Translations under genes and position numbers: made by a program
In this document: in pieces, positions 18,079 through 26,049 of the stretch
Layout: each line of letters starts with the position of its first letter
How positions within the stretch are numbered: position 1 is the stretch's first letter
Notes under the pieces: generated by a model
The model's input: the letters and a program-made list of their open reading frames with translations, nothing else
Told to the model about the DNA's origin: nothing
Databases searched by the model: none
Assembly: GCF_000218485.1 (NCBI RefSeq)
Contig: NZ_AFPB01000167.1
Location: 61,971 to 125,970, forward strand
Direction: 5' to 3'
Length of the DNA stretch: 64,000 nucleotides
Source: Aquimarina agarivorans
Lineage (GTDB): Bacteria; Bacteroidota; Bacteroidia; Flavobacteriales; Flavobacteriaceae

Positions 18079-19047
18079 TTATTTTTTTACCAATAACCAA
18101 GCACTACTGTTTTCGTGACGTTTAATAGCATTTAACGCATTTATAGCCTCGTTTTTACTGGTGTGACTGCTATAAATTACTTGGTGCAGCCCATATTTAT
18201 TTTCACCAATATATTTTGGCGAAAACCCCTTGCGTTTTAATTGCTTAATTTTTTTATCCACATTTTCAAATTCTCTAAAGGCACCAGCAACAATATGATA
18301 TTTTTGTAGCGGTGTTGTTTCGGCTTCAAAACTATCCTCGGCAAACTGTTTTACTTTAACTGAAATACCAGGTAATGGGTTGGGAATATCCAAAACAAAT
18401 GAGGCGCTTTGTATTTCTTGCTCAACCAAAGCCTCGGCCTTTATAGCTTCAACAACATTGTGTTGAACAACATGATTTTTATATGCGTTAATTCCAACAC
18501 CACTCAGGAAAAGCGCAACAGCTGCTGCAGCTGCGTATTTAACAAATTTTGAACTTTTGCGTTTTTCGGGTGTAAAGGCTATTGGAGCTTTTTCTTCTAA
18601 AGCCTGAACTTCCTCCTTTAACGTTTCGCGTAAAATACTGCTGGACATTAAGGTACTTAAGCCAAAAGCTTCAGGTAAGTAATTTGAAGTATGTAAAGGT
18701 TCAAAAATCAAATTATTTTCAAAATTTACATTAAAAAAACCAATATCTGAAAAGGTTACCCTTCCTTTATTTTCTAATTCAGTTTTAACTTGTAAAACAA
18801 AAGTTTTAATTTTTTCTAAAGCCTTGTCATAAGTTACTTGCTCATTACTGACGATATAGTTAGCCAACAAGCCGTCGTTATTTGTAATTTGCTGATTAAA
18901 CGAAAGCTGCTTTTGCGGAGGATACATTAAGTGAGTATCTTCGGAAAAATGTGCGGCAATTCTCTTGGTCAAAAAAGCGCCAAAATCAGGAACAATTACG
19001 CAATCGTAACGGTATAATAAATCGCAAATGTAATTTGTTATTGTCAT
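18079..19047 (-). CDS. HU-CCDC81 and SPOR domain membrane protein
   Basis: A 322-residue protein from the second Met of a pair (19047); the frame is open to 19095, but the conserved start TITNYICDLLYRYDCV follows this Met. Residues about 1-120 are the two HU-CCDC81 domains (VIVPDFGAFL, GRVTFSDIGFFNV). A single membrane helix (FVKYAAAAAVALFLSGVGI) follows, and the C-terminal 75 residues are a SPOR peptidoglycan-binding domain (YHIVAGAFREFENV...SAWLLVKK). Common in Bacteroidota; probably links DNA or cytoplasmic structures to the cell wall at division sites. Confidence 0.85.
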   Translation of the reverse strand: MTITNYICDLLYRYDCVIVPDFGAFLTKRIAAHFSEDTHLMYPPQKQLSFNQQITNNDGLLANYIVSNEQVTYDKALEKIKTFVLQVKTELENKGRVTFSDIGFFNVNFENNLIFEPLHTSNYLPEAFGLSTLMSSSILRETLKEEVQALEEKAPIAFTPEKRKSSKFVKYAAAAAVALFLSGVGINAYKNHVVQHNVVEAIKAEALVEQEIQSASFVLDIPNPLPGISVKVKQFAEDSFEAETTPLQKYHIVAGAFREFENVDKKIKQLKRKGFSPKYIGENKYGLHQVIYSSHTSKNEAINALNAIKRHENSSAWLLVKK

Positions 19048-19383
19048 CATAACAAAAGTATAAAAGAACTGTATTTTAAAAAACTCTTTATCCAATACTT
19101 ATTAACAAGATTTGCATTTTTGTAGTATATTGCTATTTATCAGTAAATTTTTTTTAAGTTTTTTTCGCTTAGGCTAGAAGTACTACACGGTGATAGCAAA
19201 ATTTTTCAAATAAAGAAGGTAATTTTTTCTACTTAGAATGAAACCGAAGTACAGTTATATATGTAAAGTTGTGAATTGGCATGAGGGAAAAAAACATTTA
19301 AAATGAGTAATTCAACATTAAAGCTGCTATTAGGCTAATGGTAAATTTTAAAAAATTGTTTCAATATTTTTTTGCATTAAATT
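19048..19383. other. intergenic region upstream of dprA
   Basis: Divergent promoter region between the HU/SPOR gene and dprA. AT-rich; no repeat, RNA or convincing open frame seen. Confidence 0.5.
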
Positions 19384-20481
19384 ATGACTGAACTTGACGC
19401 CTTACTTTGTTTACAGCACGTGCCAAATTTGGGCGATGCCTCTATAAAAAAGCTGATTCAGACGGTAGGAAGCGCCATTGGTGTTTTGAAGGAAAAAAAA
19501 TCCAACCTGTTAAAAATTGATGGAATAGGTCAGGCAAAAGTAACATCTATACATGATGAGGGACACTTAAAAGCAGCGGAAAAAGAACGTGTTTTCATCC
19601 ATAAAAACAATATCCAAGCAATCACCTATCGGGATAAGGATTACCCTGTACATTTATCGCAATGTATTGATGGCCCTGTGGTTTTGTTTGGTTCAGGAGC
19701 GATAAAACTTAAAGATCAACTTGTTTTAAGTGTGGTAGGAACGCGTAAAATAACCCGTTACGGAGCGCAATTTTGTGAGGAATTAATAGCTGAATTAGCC
19801 ATGTTCAACCCAGTAATTGTTTCAGGTTTTGCTTATGGTGTGGATATTACTGCCCATAAAGCAGCATTAGAAAATAAATTACAAACAGTAGCGTGTTTAG
19901 CGCATGGGTTAAATCAAATATATCCCAAAACTCATAAACAATATATGGCTGCCATGGAGGCAAACGGAGGTTTTTTTACTGACTTTTGGAGTACAGATGC
20001 TTTTAACCCACAAAACTTTTTAAGGAGAAATCGAATTATAGCAGGATTATCAAAAGCAACCATAGTTATCGAAAGTGCGGATAAAGGGGGGTCACTAGTG
20101 ACCGCTCAAATCGCCAATTCTTATTTTAGAGATGTATTTGCTGTACCTGGTAAAACCACTGACCCTTACAGTAAAGGCTGTAACATGCTGATCAAAACCC
20201 AGCAGGCGCATATGCTTACCAGTGTAGCAGATTTGGTGTATATTTTAAATTTAAAAAAGGAAACGTTAAAAAAAGCGCCCGTACAAAAGGAATTGTTTAT
20301 TCAGTTAAACACCAATGAACAACGGGTGTATGATTTTTTAAAAAAGGAAGGCAGGCAAGATTTGGATAATATTGCCTTGCATTGCAACTTGCCCACCTAT
20401 CAATTGGCAGGAATGCTTTTAACCTTGGAACTAAAAGGAATATTAAGCCCCTTACCTGGAAAGATGTTTGAGCTCATTTAA
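19384..20481 (+). CDS. dprA: DNA-processing protein DprA
   Basis: A 365-residue DprA/Smf protein that binds incoming single-stranded DNA and loads RecA during natural transformation. Residues about 5-60 are a helix-hairpin-helix region (HVPNLGDASIKKL, IDGIGQAKV). The Rossmann core has VVGTRKITRYG, VSGFAYGVDITAHKAAL and LAHGLNQIYPKTHK. The last 60 residues form a winged-helix domain. Length is normal. It overlaps the convergent gpsA by 4 bp. Confidence 0.95.
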   Translation: MTELDALLCLQHVPNLGDASIKKLIQTVGSAIGVLKEKKSNLLKIDGIGQAKVTSIHDEGHLKAAEKERVFIHKNNIQAITYRDKDYPVHLSQCIDGPVVLFGSGAIKLKDQLVLSVVGTRKITRYGAQFCEELIAELAMFNPVIVSGFAYGVDITAHKAALENKLQTVACLAHGLNQIYPKTHKQYMAAMEANGGFFTDFWSTDAFNPQNFLRRNRIIAGLSKATIVIESADKGGSLVTAQIANSYFRDVFAVPGKTTDPYSKGCNMLIKTQQAHMLTSVADLVYILNLKKETLKKAPVQKELFIQLNTNEQRVYDFLKKEGRQDLDNIALHCNLPTYQLAGMLLTLELKGILSPLPGKMFELI

Positions 20482-21470
20482 TCCAACCTTTCCGTTAATT
20501 TGTTGAATATCCTTTTAGGGTTTTTATTTTCGTAAAGGATTTCGTAAACAGCGTTTATAATTGGAGTGCGCGTATCGTTTTTATTTAACTTGTAGGCACT
20601 TTTAGTAGCATAGTACCCTTCGGCAACCATGTTCATTTCCATCATGGCACTTTTTACGGTATACCCTTTCCCAATCATATTACCAAACATGCGGTTGCGC
20701 GAAAAAATGGAATACCCTGTAACTAACAAATCACCTAAATAAGCCGAATTATTTATATTTCGCTTCATTTTATGACGCTTTTTAATAAAGCGCTTCATTT
20801 CGCGAATAGCATTACTCATTAAAACACTTTGAAAATTATCGCCATACCCTAAACCGTGTGCTATACCAGCTGCAATGGAGTATATATTTTTTAATACAGC
20901 AGCGTATTCTGTTCCAATAATATCATCGCTAGTAGTGCATTTTATGTAGTCACTTTTCAAATGAGCTGCAACCACACAGGCTTTATCTTTATCGCTACAC
21001 GCTATGGTTAAATAAGATAATTTTTCAAGCGCAACTTCCTCTGCATGGCAAGGACCTGTAATAACACCAATGTTTTCAAACGGAATTTTGTAAAAATCAT
21101 GAAAGTGTTCACCTACAATAAGACTGGTTTCAGGTACTATTCCTTTAATTGCCGAAAAAATTACTTTATCGGTAATAGCTACCCTCAATTTTTGTAATTC
21201 GCTATGCAAAAAAGCAGATGGAATAGCAAAAATAATATAATCCGCCTTTTCAATAACGGTATTAATATCGGAACTAATATTAAGTTTTTCTGAATGTAAC
21301 TCAACAGAACTTAGGTAATTAGGGTTGTGGTCGTGGTTATTTATATGATCAATCGCTTCTTCATTACGCATATACCAACTTAGAGTGGTTACATTTTCGC
21401 AAAGCATTTTTACAATAGCCGTTGCCCAGCTACCTCCGCCAATAACGGCGAAATGAATAGTATTGTTCAT
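20478..21470 (-). CDS. gpsA: glycerol-3-phosphate dehydrogenase [NAD(P)+]
   Basis: Reduces dihydroxyacetone phosphate to sn-glycerol 3-phosphate for phospholipid synthesis. The 330-residue protein has the N-terminal cofactor loop GGGSWATA, the IFAIPSAF segment, SAIKGI, the ITGPCHAEEVA substrate loop and the catalytic Lys in YAAVLKNIYSIAAGI, all in family order. Convergent with dprA; the two stop codons overlap by 4 bp. Confidence 0.95.
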   Translation of the reverse strand: MNNTIHFAVIGGGSWATAIVKMLCENVTTLSWYMRNEEAIDHINNHDHNPNYLSSVELHSEKLNISSDINTVIEKADYIIFAIPSAFLHSELQKLRVAITDKVIFSAIKGIVPETSLIVGEHFHDFYKIPFENIGVITGPCHAEEVALEKLSYLTIACSDKDKACVVAAHLKSDYIKCTTSDDIIGTEYAAVLKNIYSIAAGIAHGLGYGDNFQSVLMSNAIREMKRFIKKRHKMKRNINNSAYLGDLLVTGYSIFSRNRMFGNMIGKGYTVKSAMMEMNMVAEGYYATKSAYKLNKNDTRTPIINAVYEILYENKNPKRIFNKLTERLD

Positions 21471-21651
21471 AGTTAATAATTACGCTGCAAAAATATGTAA
21501 TTCTATACAAAAGAAAAGAATCGCTAAGGTTACATTTTTAACGACTTAATTTCAGTTCAGTAGTGTTTATTTTAATTGAATGATAGTTTAAGTCATATTT
21601 TGAAGCCCTAATCAGTCGTTTTCGTACATCTTGTCATATGCAAATTGGCGT

Positions 21652-21668
21652 TTGGCACACTCTTTGAT
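21652..21668 (+). promoter_or_regulatory. sigma-54 type promoter
   Basis: TTGGCACACTCTTTGAT matches the -24/-12 consensus TTGGCACG-N4-TTGCA: GG at 21654-21655 and the -12 dinucleotide (GA instead of GC) at 21666-21667 are exactly 10 nt apart. It directs transcription rightward towards a strong terminator about 70 nt away. Confidence 0.5.
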
Positions 21669-21678
21669 TTAAGTAAGA

Positions 21679-21752
21679 TGTTAGTTTATTTTTAGTTAGT
21701 TATATTGTTGTATTAAATGCCGCTTTGTTCAGATAAAGCGGCATTTTTTGTG
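21679..21752 (+). ncRNA. candidate small RNA with intrinsic terminator
   Basis: Between the predicted start (about 12 nt after the -12 element) and the hairpin AAATGCCGCTTT (21715-21726) / AAAGCGGCATTT (21735-21746) plus T-tract there is no useful coding: the only ATG gives five codons. A promoter and terminator about 75 nt apart without a gene is the layout of a small RNA. No plus-strand gene precedes the terminator, so it has no other obvious client. Inferred from sequence only. Confidence 0.45.
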
Positions 21753-21787
21753 ATGCTAATCAATTTTGTAAATTACAAAATCAGTTG

Positions 21788-21820
21788 CAAAAAGGGCTTT
21801 CGACTAATTTTGAAAGCCCA
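21788..21820 (-). terminator. intrinsic terminator of the HhH membrane protein gene
   Basis: GGGCTTTC (21794-21801) pairs with GAAAGCCC (21812-21819), with a T-run on the minus strand. It lies 28 bp past the stop at 21848. Confidence 0.8.
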
Positions 21821-21847
21821 ATTATATATAGTATTTTCTATGTATAC

Positions 21848-22429
21848 TTAACGCTCTTTACCTCCATCCAAATAATCTTGGAGCTCTTTAAGTTCCTGCC
21901 ACTTTCCTTCAAATGCCAAGCCAGCTTGTTTAGGCCAAGTAGTAGGTTTATGAATTTCAAAGCGTTTTCCTCCTATATTTAAAATTTCTTGACAACGTTC
22001 TACACTAGTTTTACTTAATTGATACCAAGTAGTTACGCCGTTTTCATTAAAAAGATCGGAAATTTTTGGACCGATACCTTCAACAACCTTCAGATCATCG
22101 GCAATTACTTTTTTACCGAAAATAGATTTTGCTAAAGCAGCATCAAAACTCAGGTTAGGCTCCACTTCAATTTCGCTAGTCTCCAAGCTATGTGCTGCAA
22201 AACTACTTGTGGTGGTATTTGCAATAGGTTGGTTTGATTGTAATGAAATGGCTTTTTCTTTATCGGACAAACAAGCTTGTAATTCCGCTTCTAATTTTCT
22301 GTTTTTATCCCTAAGTCTTTCAATTTCTTTTAAATCGTCATCGCAGTTACAAGTTAAATGGCGCAATAGCCACCCTAATAAAGCGCCAACTAATGCAGCA
22401 ATTATTGGAATGATTATACATGGATTCAT
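21848..22429 (-). CDS. membrane-anchored protein with helix-hairpin-helix domain
   Basis: A 193-residue protein. Residues about 3-25 form a membrane helix (CIIIPIIAALVGALLGWLL), followed by a coiled coil rich in Lys/Glu (about 34-60), a linker, and a C-terminal helix-hairpin-helix-like segment LKVVEGIGPKISDLFNENGV typical of small domains in Bacteroidota envelope proteins. It is 30 bp downstream of the OmpA-like gene, so the two probably form an operon. Role unknown; association with the OmpA protein is inferred. Confidence 0.6.
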   Translation of the reverse strand: MNPCIIIPIIAALVGALLGWLLRHLTCNCDDDLKEIERLRDKNRKLEAELQACLSDKEKAISLQSNQPIANTTTSSFAAHSLETSEIEVEPNLSFDAALAKSIFGKKVIADDLKVVEGIGPKISDLFNENGVTTWYQLSKTSVERCQEILNIGGKRFEIHKPTTWPKQAGLAFEGKWQELKELQDYLDGGKER

Positions 22430-22459
22430 ATGTCTATATTTTTAAATTTGTTAATTAGT

Positions 22460-23392
22460 TTATTTAAGTGTTACCATAACACGTCTGTTTTTGGCGCGAC
22501 CAACAGGTGTTTCGTTAGACGCAATTGGTTGATTTTGTCCTTTACTAAGCGTTTCAATTTTACTTGGTAAAATTTGATTGCGAACCAAATACTGTTTAAT
22601 CGTATTGGCGCGGTTTAATCCAAGTTCCATATTAGCTTCAGCATTACCCGTGTTGTCAGTATGCCCAACAACTAATACTTTAGCATCATCAACTTTATCT
22701 AAATATTTAGCAATATCTGCCATTTCTTGTCTTTGCTCACTAGTAAGCTTTATGCTGCTTGAATTTGTTGCAAAGTGGAGCTCTAATGGATGCGCCATAA
22801 TTTCTTGATGCATAGCCTCTAATTCTTCAGCTGCTTTTTTAGAGCCTTCGTCACTTAAATCCATAGTTTCAAAACCAAATGCTACAGGACCTTTAAAAAC
22901 ATTACCATCAGGAATCATACTATCTTCTAACTTGCCAAAAGTGTTTATTTGTTTTGACGAGATTCCTTGTGCAATCAAGTAGTTTTTAACTGCATTAGCG
23001 CGTGCTAGCCCTAAATTTGGATATGCGGAAGTATTTTCTTCGGTACTTTTAAAATATCCAGTAATATCAATAACCTTACTAGGATTTGATACTAAGTAAT
23101 CTTTTAATTTAAGCACACCATCATCAACTTTTGATGAAATAGGTTTTAAAATTGAGAAATCAGATTTTTCAAAATTAAAATTGTCATTAACGGCATAATT
23201 AAAACCTGAATTGTCGTTAAAAGTTAAGCCGTATGAGGTTGGCGAAGGAGTTGTGGGCTTTACTACAGGTGCAACTGCGGGTGTTTTAGTGTCCGTTTTG
23301 CCATCAGGAGGGCAACAAAACATCCAGTTGAAATACGCACCTAAAATTGCGGTTAGTAGTATGCCCAAAAAGTAAAGACTTTTTTTTGACAT
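22460..23392 (-). CDS. OmpA family protein with two OmpA-like domains
   Basis: A 310-residue protein anchored by an N-terminal hydrophobic helix (residues about 5-27) and a Pro/Thr-rich linker. Two OmpA-like peptidoglycan-binding domains follow: a degenerate one (about 70-165, with LARANAVKNYLIAQG) and a canonical C-terminal one (about 205-310, with VLVVGHTDNTGNAEANMEL, LNRANTIKQYL and GRAKNRRVMV). It probably tethers the envelope to the cell wall. Co-oriented with the HhH membrane protein 30 bp downstream. Confidence 0.88.
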   Translation of the reverse strand: MSKKSLYFLGILLTAILGAYFNWMFCCPPDGKTDTKTPAVAPVVKPTTPSPTSYGLTFNDNSGFNYAVNDNFNFEKSDFSILKPISSKVDDGVLKLKDYLVSNPSKVIDITGYFKSTEENTSAYPNLGLARANAVKNYLIAQGISSKQINTFGKLEDSMIPDGNVFKGPVAFGFETMDLSDEGSKKAAEELEAMHQEIMAHPLELHFATNSSSIKLTSEQRQEMADIAKYLDKVDDAKVLVVGHTDNTGNAEANMELGLNRANTIKQYLVRNQILPSKIETLSKGQNQPIASNETPVGRAKNRRVMVTLK

Positions 23393-23632
23393 GAGTTATG
23401 TTATTAGTTAATTAATTATCATCAAGTTAATAATTAATCGCCTAAATTTTTAATAGTCTTGTTGTTTTAGCTGGTTTAATCGATAAAATGTTTATAAAAA
23501 CACACAAAGAGCAAATAATTTCGTTAAAAAGTACTGCTTTTTGTAGCAAACCGCCGATTTATTGAGTTTTATTCCGTTATAATACTATATGTTTTTAGCA
23601 AAAAAAACCGTTATTGCCTGTAAATCATGTAA

Positions 23633-25174
23633 TTATATGTTAAATTTTATTCCTTGCGCCAAAGGTAATTCAGTAGAATAATTAATTGTATTTGTTTGTC
23701 GGCGCATGTATGCTTTCCAAGCATCGGAACCTGATTCCCTACCCCCTCCAGTTTCTTTTTCACCACCAAAGGCTCCGCCGATTTCAGCGCCCGATGTTCC
23801 AATGTTTACATTTGCAATTCCGCAATCCGATCCCTGAGCCGAAAGAAATAGTTCTGTTTCGCGTATATTTTCGCTCATTATAGTGGATGATAAGCCTTGG
23901 GGTACGTTATTTTGGATAGCAATAGCATTGGTAATTGAACCACTATAGGGAATCATATATAAAATTGGTGCAAATGTCTCCTTTTGAACTATAGCCATAT
24001 CATTGTTTGCTAAATAAATAGCAGGACTTACATAACAATCACTTGCATAGGTTTTATTCGTTAACACTTCACCTTCAACAATTGGGGTGGCGCCTTGTTT
24101 TTTTGCTTCGCTTAAAGTGGTGGCGTAATTTTTTACAGCATCCGTATCAATTAATGGTCCCATATGATTTTTTTCGTCCAATGGCGACCCTATTTTAAGT
24201 TGCGCATAAGCAGCGGTTAATTTTTCAATAACGGAATTTAAAATATCCTCATGTACAATTAGCCTACGCGTAGTAGTACAACGTTGACCCGCTGTTCCAA
24301 CAGCTCCAAAAACAAGACCCGTAAGGGCAAGCTGCAAATTGGCATTAGGAGTAATAATCATCGCATTATTACCGCCAAGCTCTAATAATGACTTTCCTAG
24401 TCGGGCAGCAACAGATGTAGCTACGCTTTTGCCCATTTTGGTGGAGCCGGTAGCTGAAACCAAAGCAACACGGTTATCGTTAGCAAGCAATTTACCAAAT
24501 TTTGCACCTCCAGTAAGCAAGCATGAAATAGCGCCTGGCAACTGATTTTTGTCAAGTACTTGTGCAATAATTTTTTGGCAGGCTATAGCGCATAAAGGTG
24601 TTTTTTCCGATGGTTTCCAAACAGTAACATTACCACAAATCCAAGCTAACGCCGTATTCCACGCCCAAACGGCTACAGGAAAATTAAAGGCAGAAATAAT
24701 ACCAACAATACCTAAAGGATGGTACTGCTCGTACATTCGATGTTCAGGCCTTTCGGAATGCATTGTCAAACCGTGTAATTGACGAGATAGCCCCACGGCA
24801 AAATCACAAATGTCAATCATTTCCTGAACCTCACCCAAACCTTCCTGGAGTGATTTCCCCATTTCGTAAGCTACTAGCACCCCTAAATCTTGCTTTTTTT
24901 CGCGCAAAGCATCGCCAAATTGCCGTACTAAATCTCCGCGTTTTGGTGCAGGAATGGTGCGCCACTTTACAAATGCTTGTTCGGCTTTTTCAATCACTTT
25001 TTTATAGCTTTCGCTAGAAGTGCATTCAATGTTGCTTATAAGATTTCCGTTAACAGGAGAATAAGAAGTAATTAAATCGGTACCTGATAAAAATTGGCTG
25101 CCGTAAGCAGTTCCTTTTTCTGAGGAGGTAATTTCTAAATTGTGGAGGTGTTCTAGTATTTCAGTAGTAGTCAT
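23633..25174 (-). CDS. aldehyde dehydrogenase, ALDH7 (antiquitin/AmaB) type
   Basis: A 513-residue NAD(P)-dependent aldehyde dehydrogenase. Seen: FNFPVAVWAWNTALA, KPSEKTPL, SATGSTKMGKSVA, general base Glu in LELGGNNA, catalytic Cys in GTAGQRCTTTRRL, and the family end GGAFGGEKETGGGRESGSDAWKAYMRRQT. This ending is typical of ALDH7 members, which oxidise alpha-aminoadipate or piperideine-6-carboxylate semialdehydes. Its start abuts the stop of the 3-hydroxyanthranilate dioxygenase gene, so a role in tryptophan or lysine catabolism is possible; the exact substrate is not fixed by sequence. Confidence 0.88.
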   Translation of the reverse strand: MTTTEILEHLHNLEITSSEKGTAYGSQFLSGTDLITSYSPVNGNLISNIECTSSESYKKVIEKAEQAFVKWRTIPAPKRGDLVRQFGDALREKKQDLGVLVAYEMGKSLQEGLGEVQEMIDICDFAVGLSRQLHGLTMHSERPEHRMYEQYHPLGIVGIISAFNFPVAVWAWNTALAWICGNVTVWKPSEKTPLCAIACQKIIAQVLDKNQLPGAISCLLTGGAKFGKLLANDNRVALVSATGSTKMGKSVATSVAARLGKSLLELGGNNAMIITPNANLQLALTGLVFGAVGTAGQRCTTTRRLIVHEDILNSVIEKLTAAYAQLKIGSPLDEKNHMGPLIDTDAVKNYATTLSEAKKQGATPIVEGEVLTNKTYASDCYVSPAIYLANNDMAIVQKETFAPILYMIPYSGSITNAIAIQNNVPQGLSSTIMSENIRETELFLSAQGSDCGIANVNIGTSGAEIGGAFGGEKETGGGRESGSDAWKAYMRRQTNTINYSTELPLAQGIKFNI

Positions 25175-25710
25175 TATTTTTTTACAAATCGATTATCAAC
25201 AGGTATTATTTTATTGCAATTGTTACAGGTACGTAGTGTTTCATTTTCATAGAAATTTTTGAAATGTTTTAAAAAATCAACTTCAATGTCTTCAAGTTTA
25301 AAATACACTTCATGTAGTTTAGTGTTGCAATGATCACAAAACCATAATAAACCATCTTCCATGGGAAGCTCTTTTCGTTTTCGTTCAATAACCAATCCGA
25401 TTGAACCTTCATGCCTAACTGGAGAATGAGGTACCTTTGCGGGATGCAAATACATATCCCCAGGACCTAACTTCATGGTTCTTTTTTGATTATTTTCCTG
25501 AATATGAACCTCAATTGTACCTTCCAACTGGTAAAATAACTCTTCAGTTTCGTTGTAATGGTAATCTTTTCGGGCGTTTGGGCCTGCAACAATCATCACA
25601 ATATAATCACCTGCATCCTTATACAAATTTTTATTTCCTACAGGGGGTTTTAATAATTCTCTATTTTCCGCAATCCATTTATTGAGGTTAAAAGGTGCTT
25701 GTGTTGCCAT
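25174..25710 (-). CDS. nbaC: 3-hydroxyanthranilate 3,4-dioxygenase
   Basis: Opens the ring of 3-hydroxyanthranilate in the kynurenine pathway, leading to quinolinate/NAD or to further catabolism. A cupin of 178 residues from MATQAPF (25710; the frame extends to 25734 but that stretch is not family-like). Fe(II) ligands appear in YHYNETEELFYQLEG (His, Glu) and HPAKVPHSP. The C-terminus holds two CxxC pairs (FCDHC, TCNNC), the rubredoxin-like iron site of bacterial enzymes. Start of the ALDH gene overlaps its stop. Confidence 0.92.
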   Translation of the reverse strand: MATQAPFNLNKWIAENRELLKPPVGNKNLYKDAGDYIVMIVAGPNARKDYHYNETEELFYQLEGTIEVHIQENNQKRTMKLGPGDMYLHPAKVPHSPVRHEGSIGLVIERKRKELPMEDGLLWFCDHCNTKLHEVYFKLEDIEVDFLKHFKNFYENETLRTCNNCNKIIPVDNRFVKK

Positions 25711-26049
25711 AAAAGTCAATTTTAAGTAAAACAAAGTTACATATTGTTATTATAACAAAAAGTAAAATTTAACACTCCCTTTTATCACATAATATGAAGA
25801 AAATTAGGTAATTACTGTAGGATTAAGTTTTGTAAACTACATTTAATCCTGTTTTTTTTACTTTTATAAATAATTTATATTGATTATAAATACTCATTGA
25901 GTCACCTGTTTTTATTGATTAAATCAATCTTTTATCACAATAAAACGTGTGCAAAGAATATCATTTTAAATTAAAATTAGTAAGATTTTTTTTACAATTT
26001 AATCATTTTTATTATGTTTGCATAACAATAATCCCAAAATACTAAGTAT
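25711..26049. other. AT-rich divergent promoter region
   Basis: Separates the dioxygenase and T9SS genes. The only feature seen is a TATGTTTG box at 26013-26020, a good -7 element about 30 nt before the T9SS start. Confidence 0.5.
26013..26020 (+). promoter_or_regulatory. TAnnTTTG promoter box of the T9SS protein gene
   Basis: TATGTTTG followed by CATAACA. A related sequence (TTTTTAGCATAACA near 28395-28408) lies upstream of the tandem paralogue, but has lost the TTTG. Confidence 0.5.
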
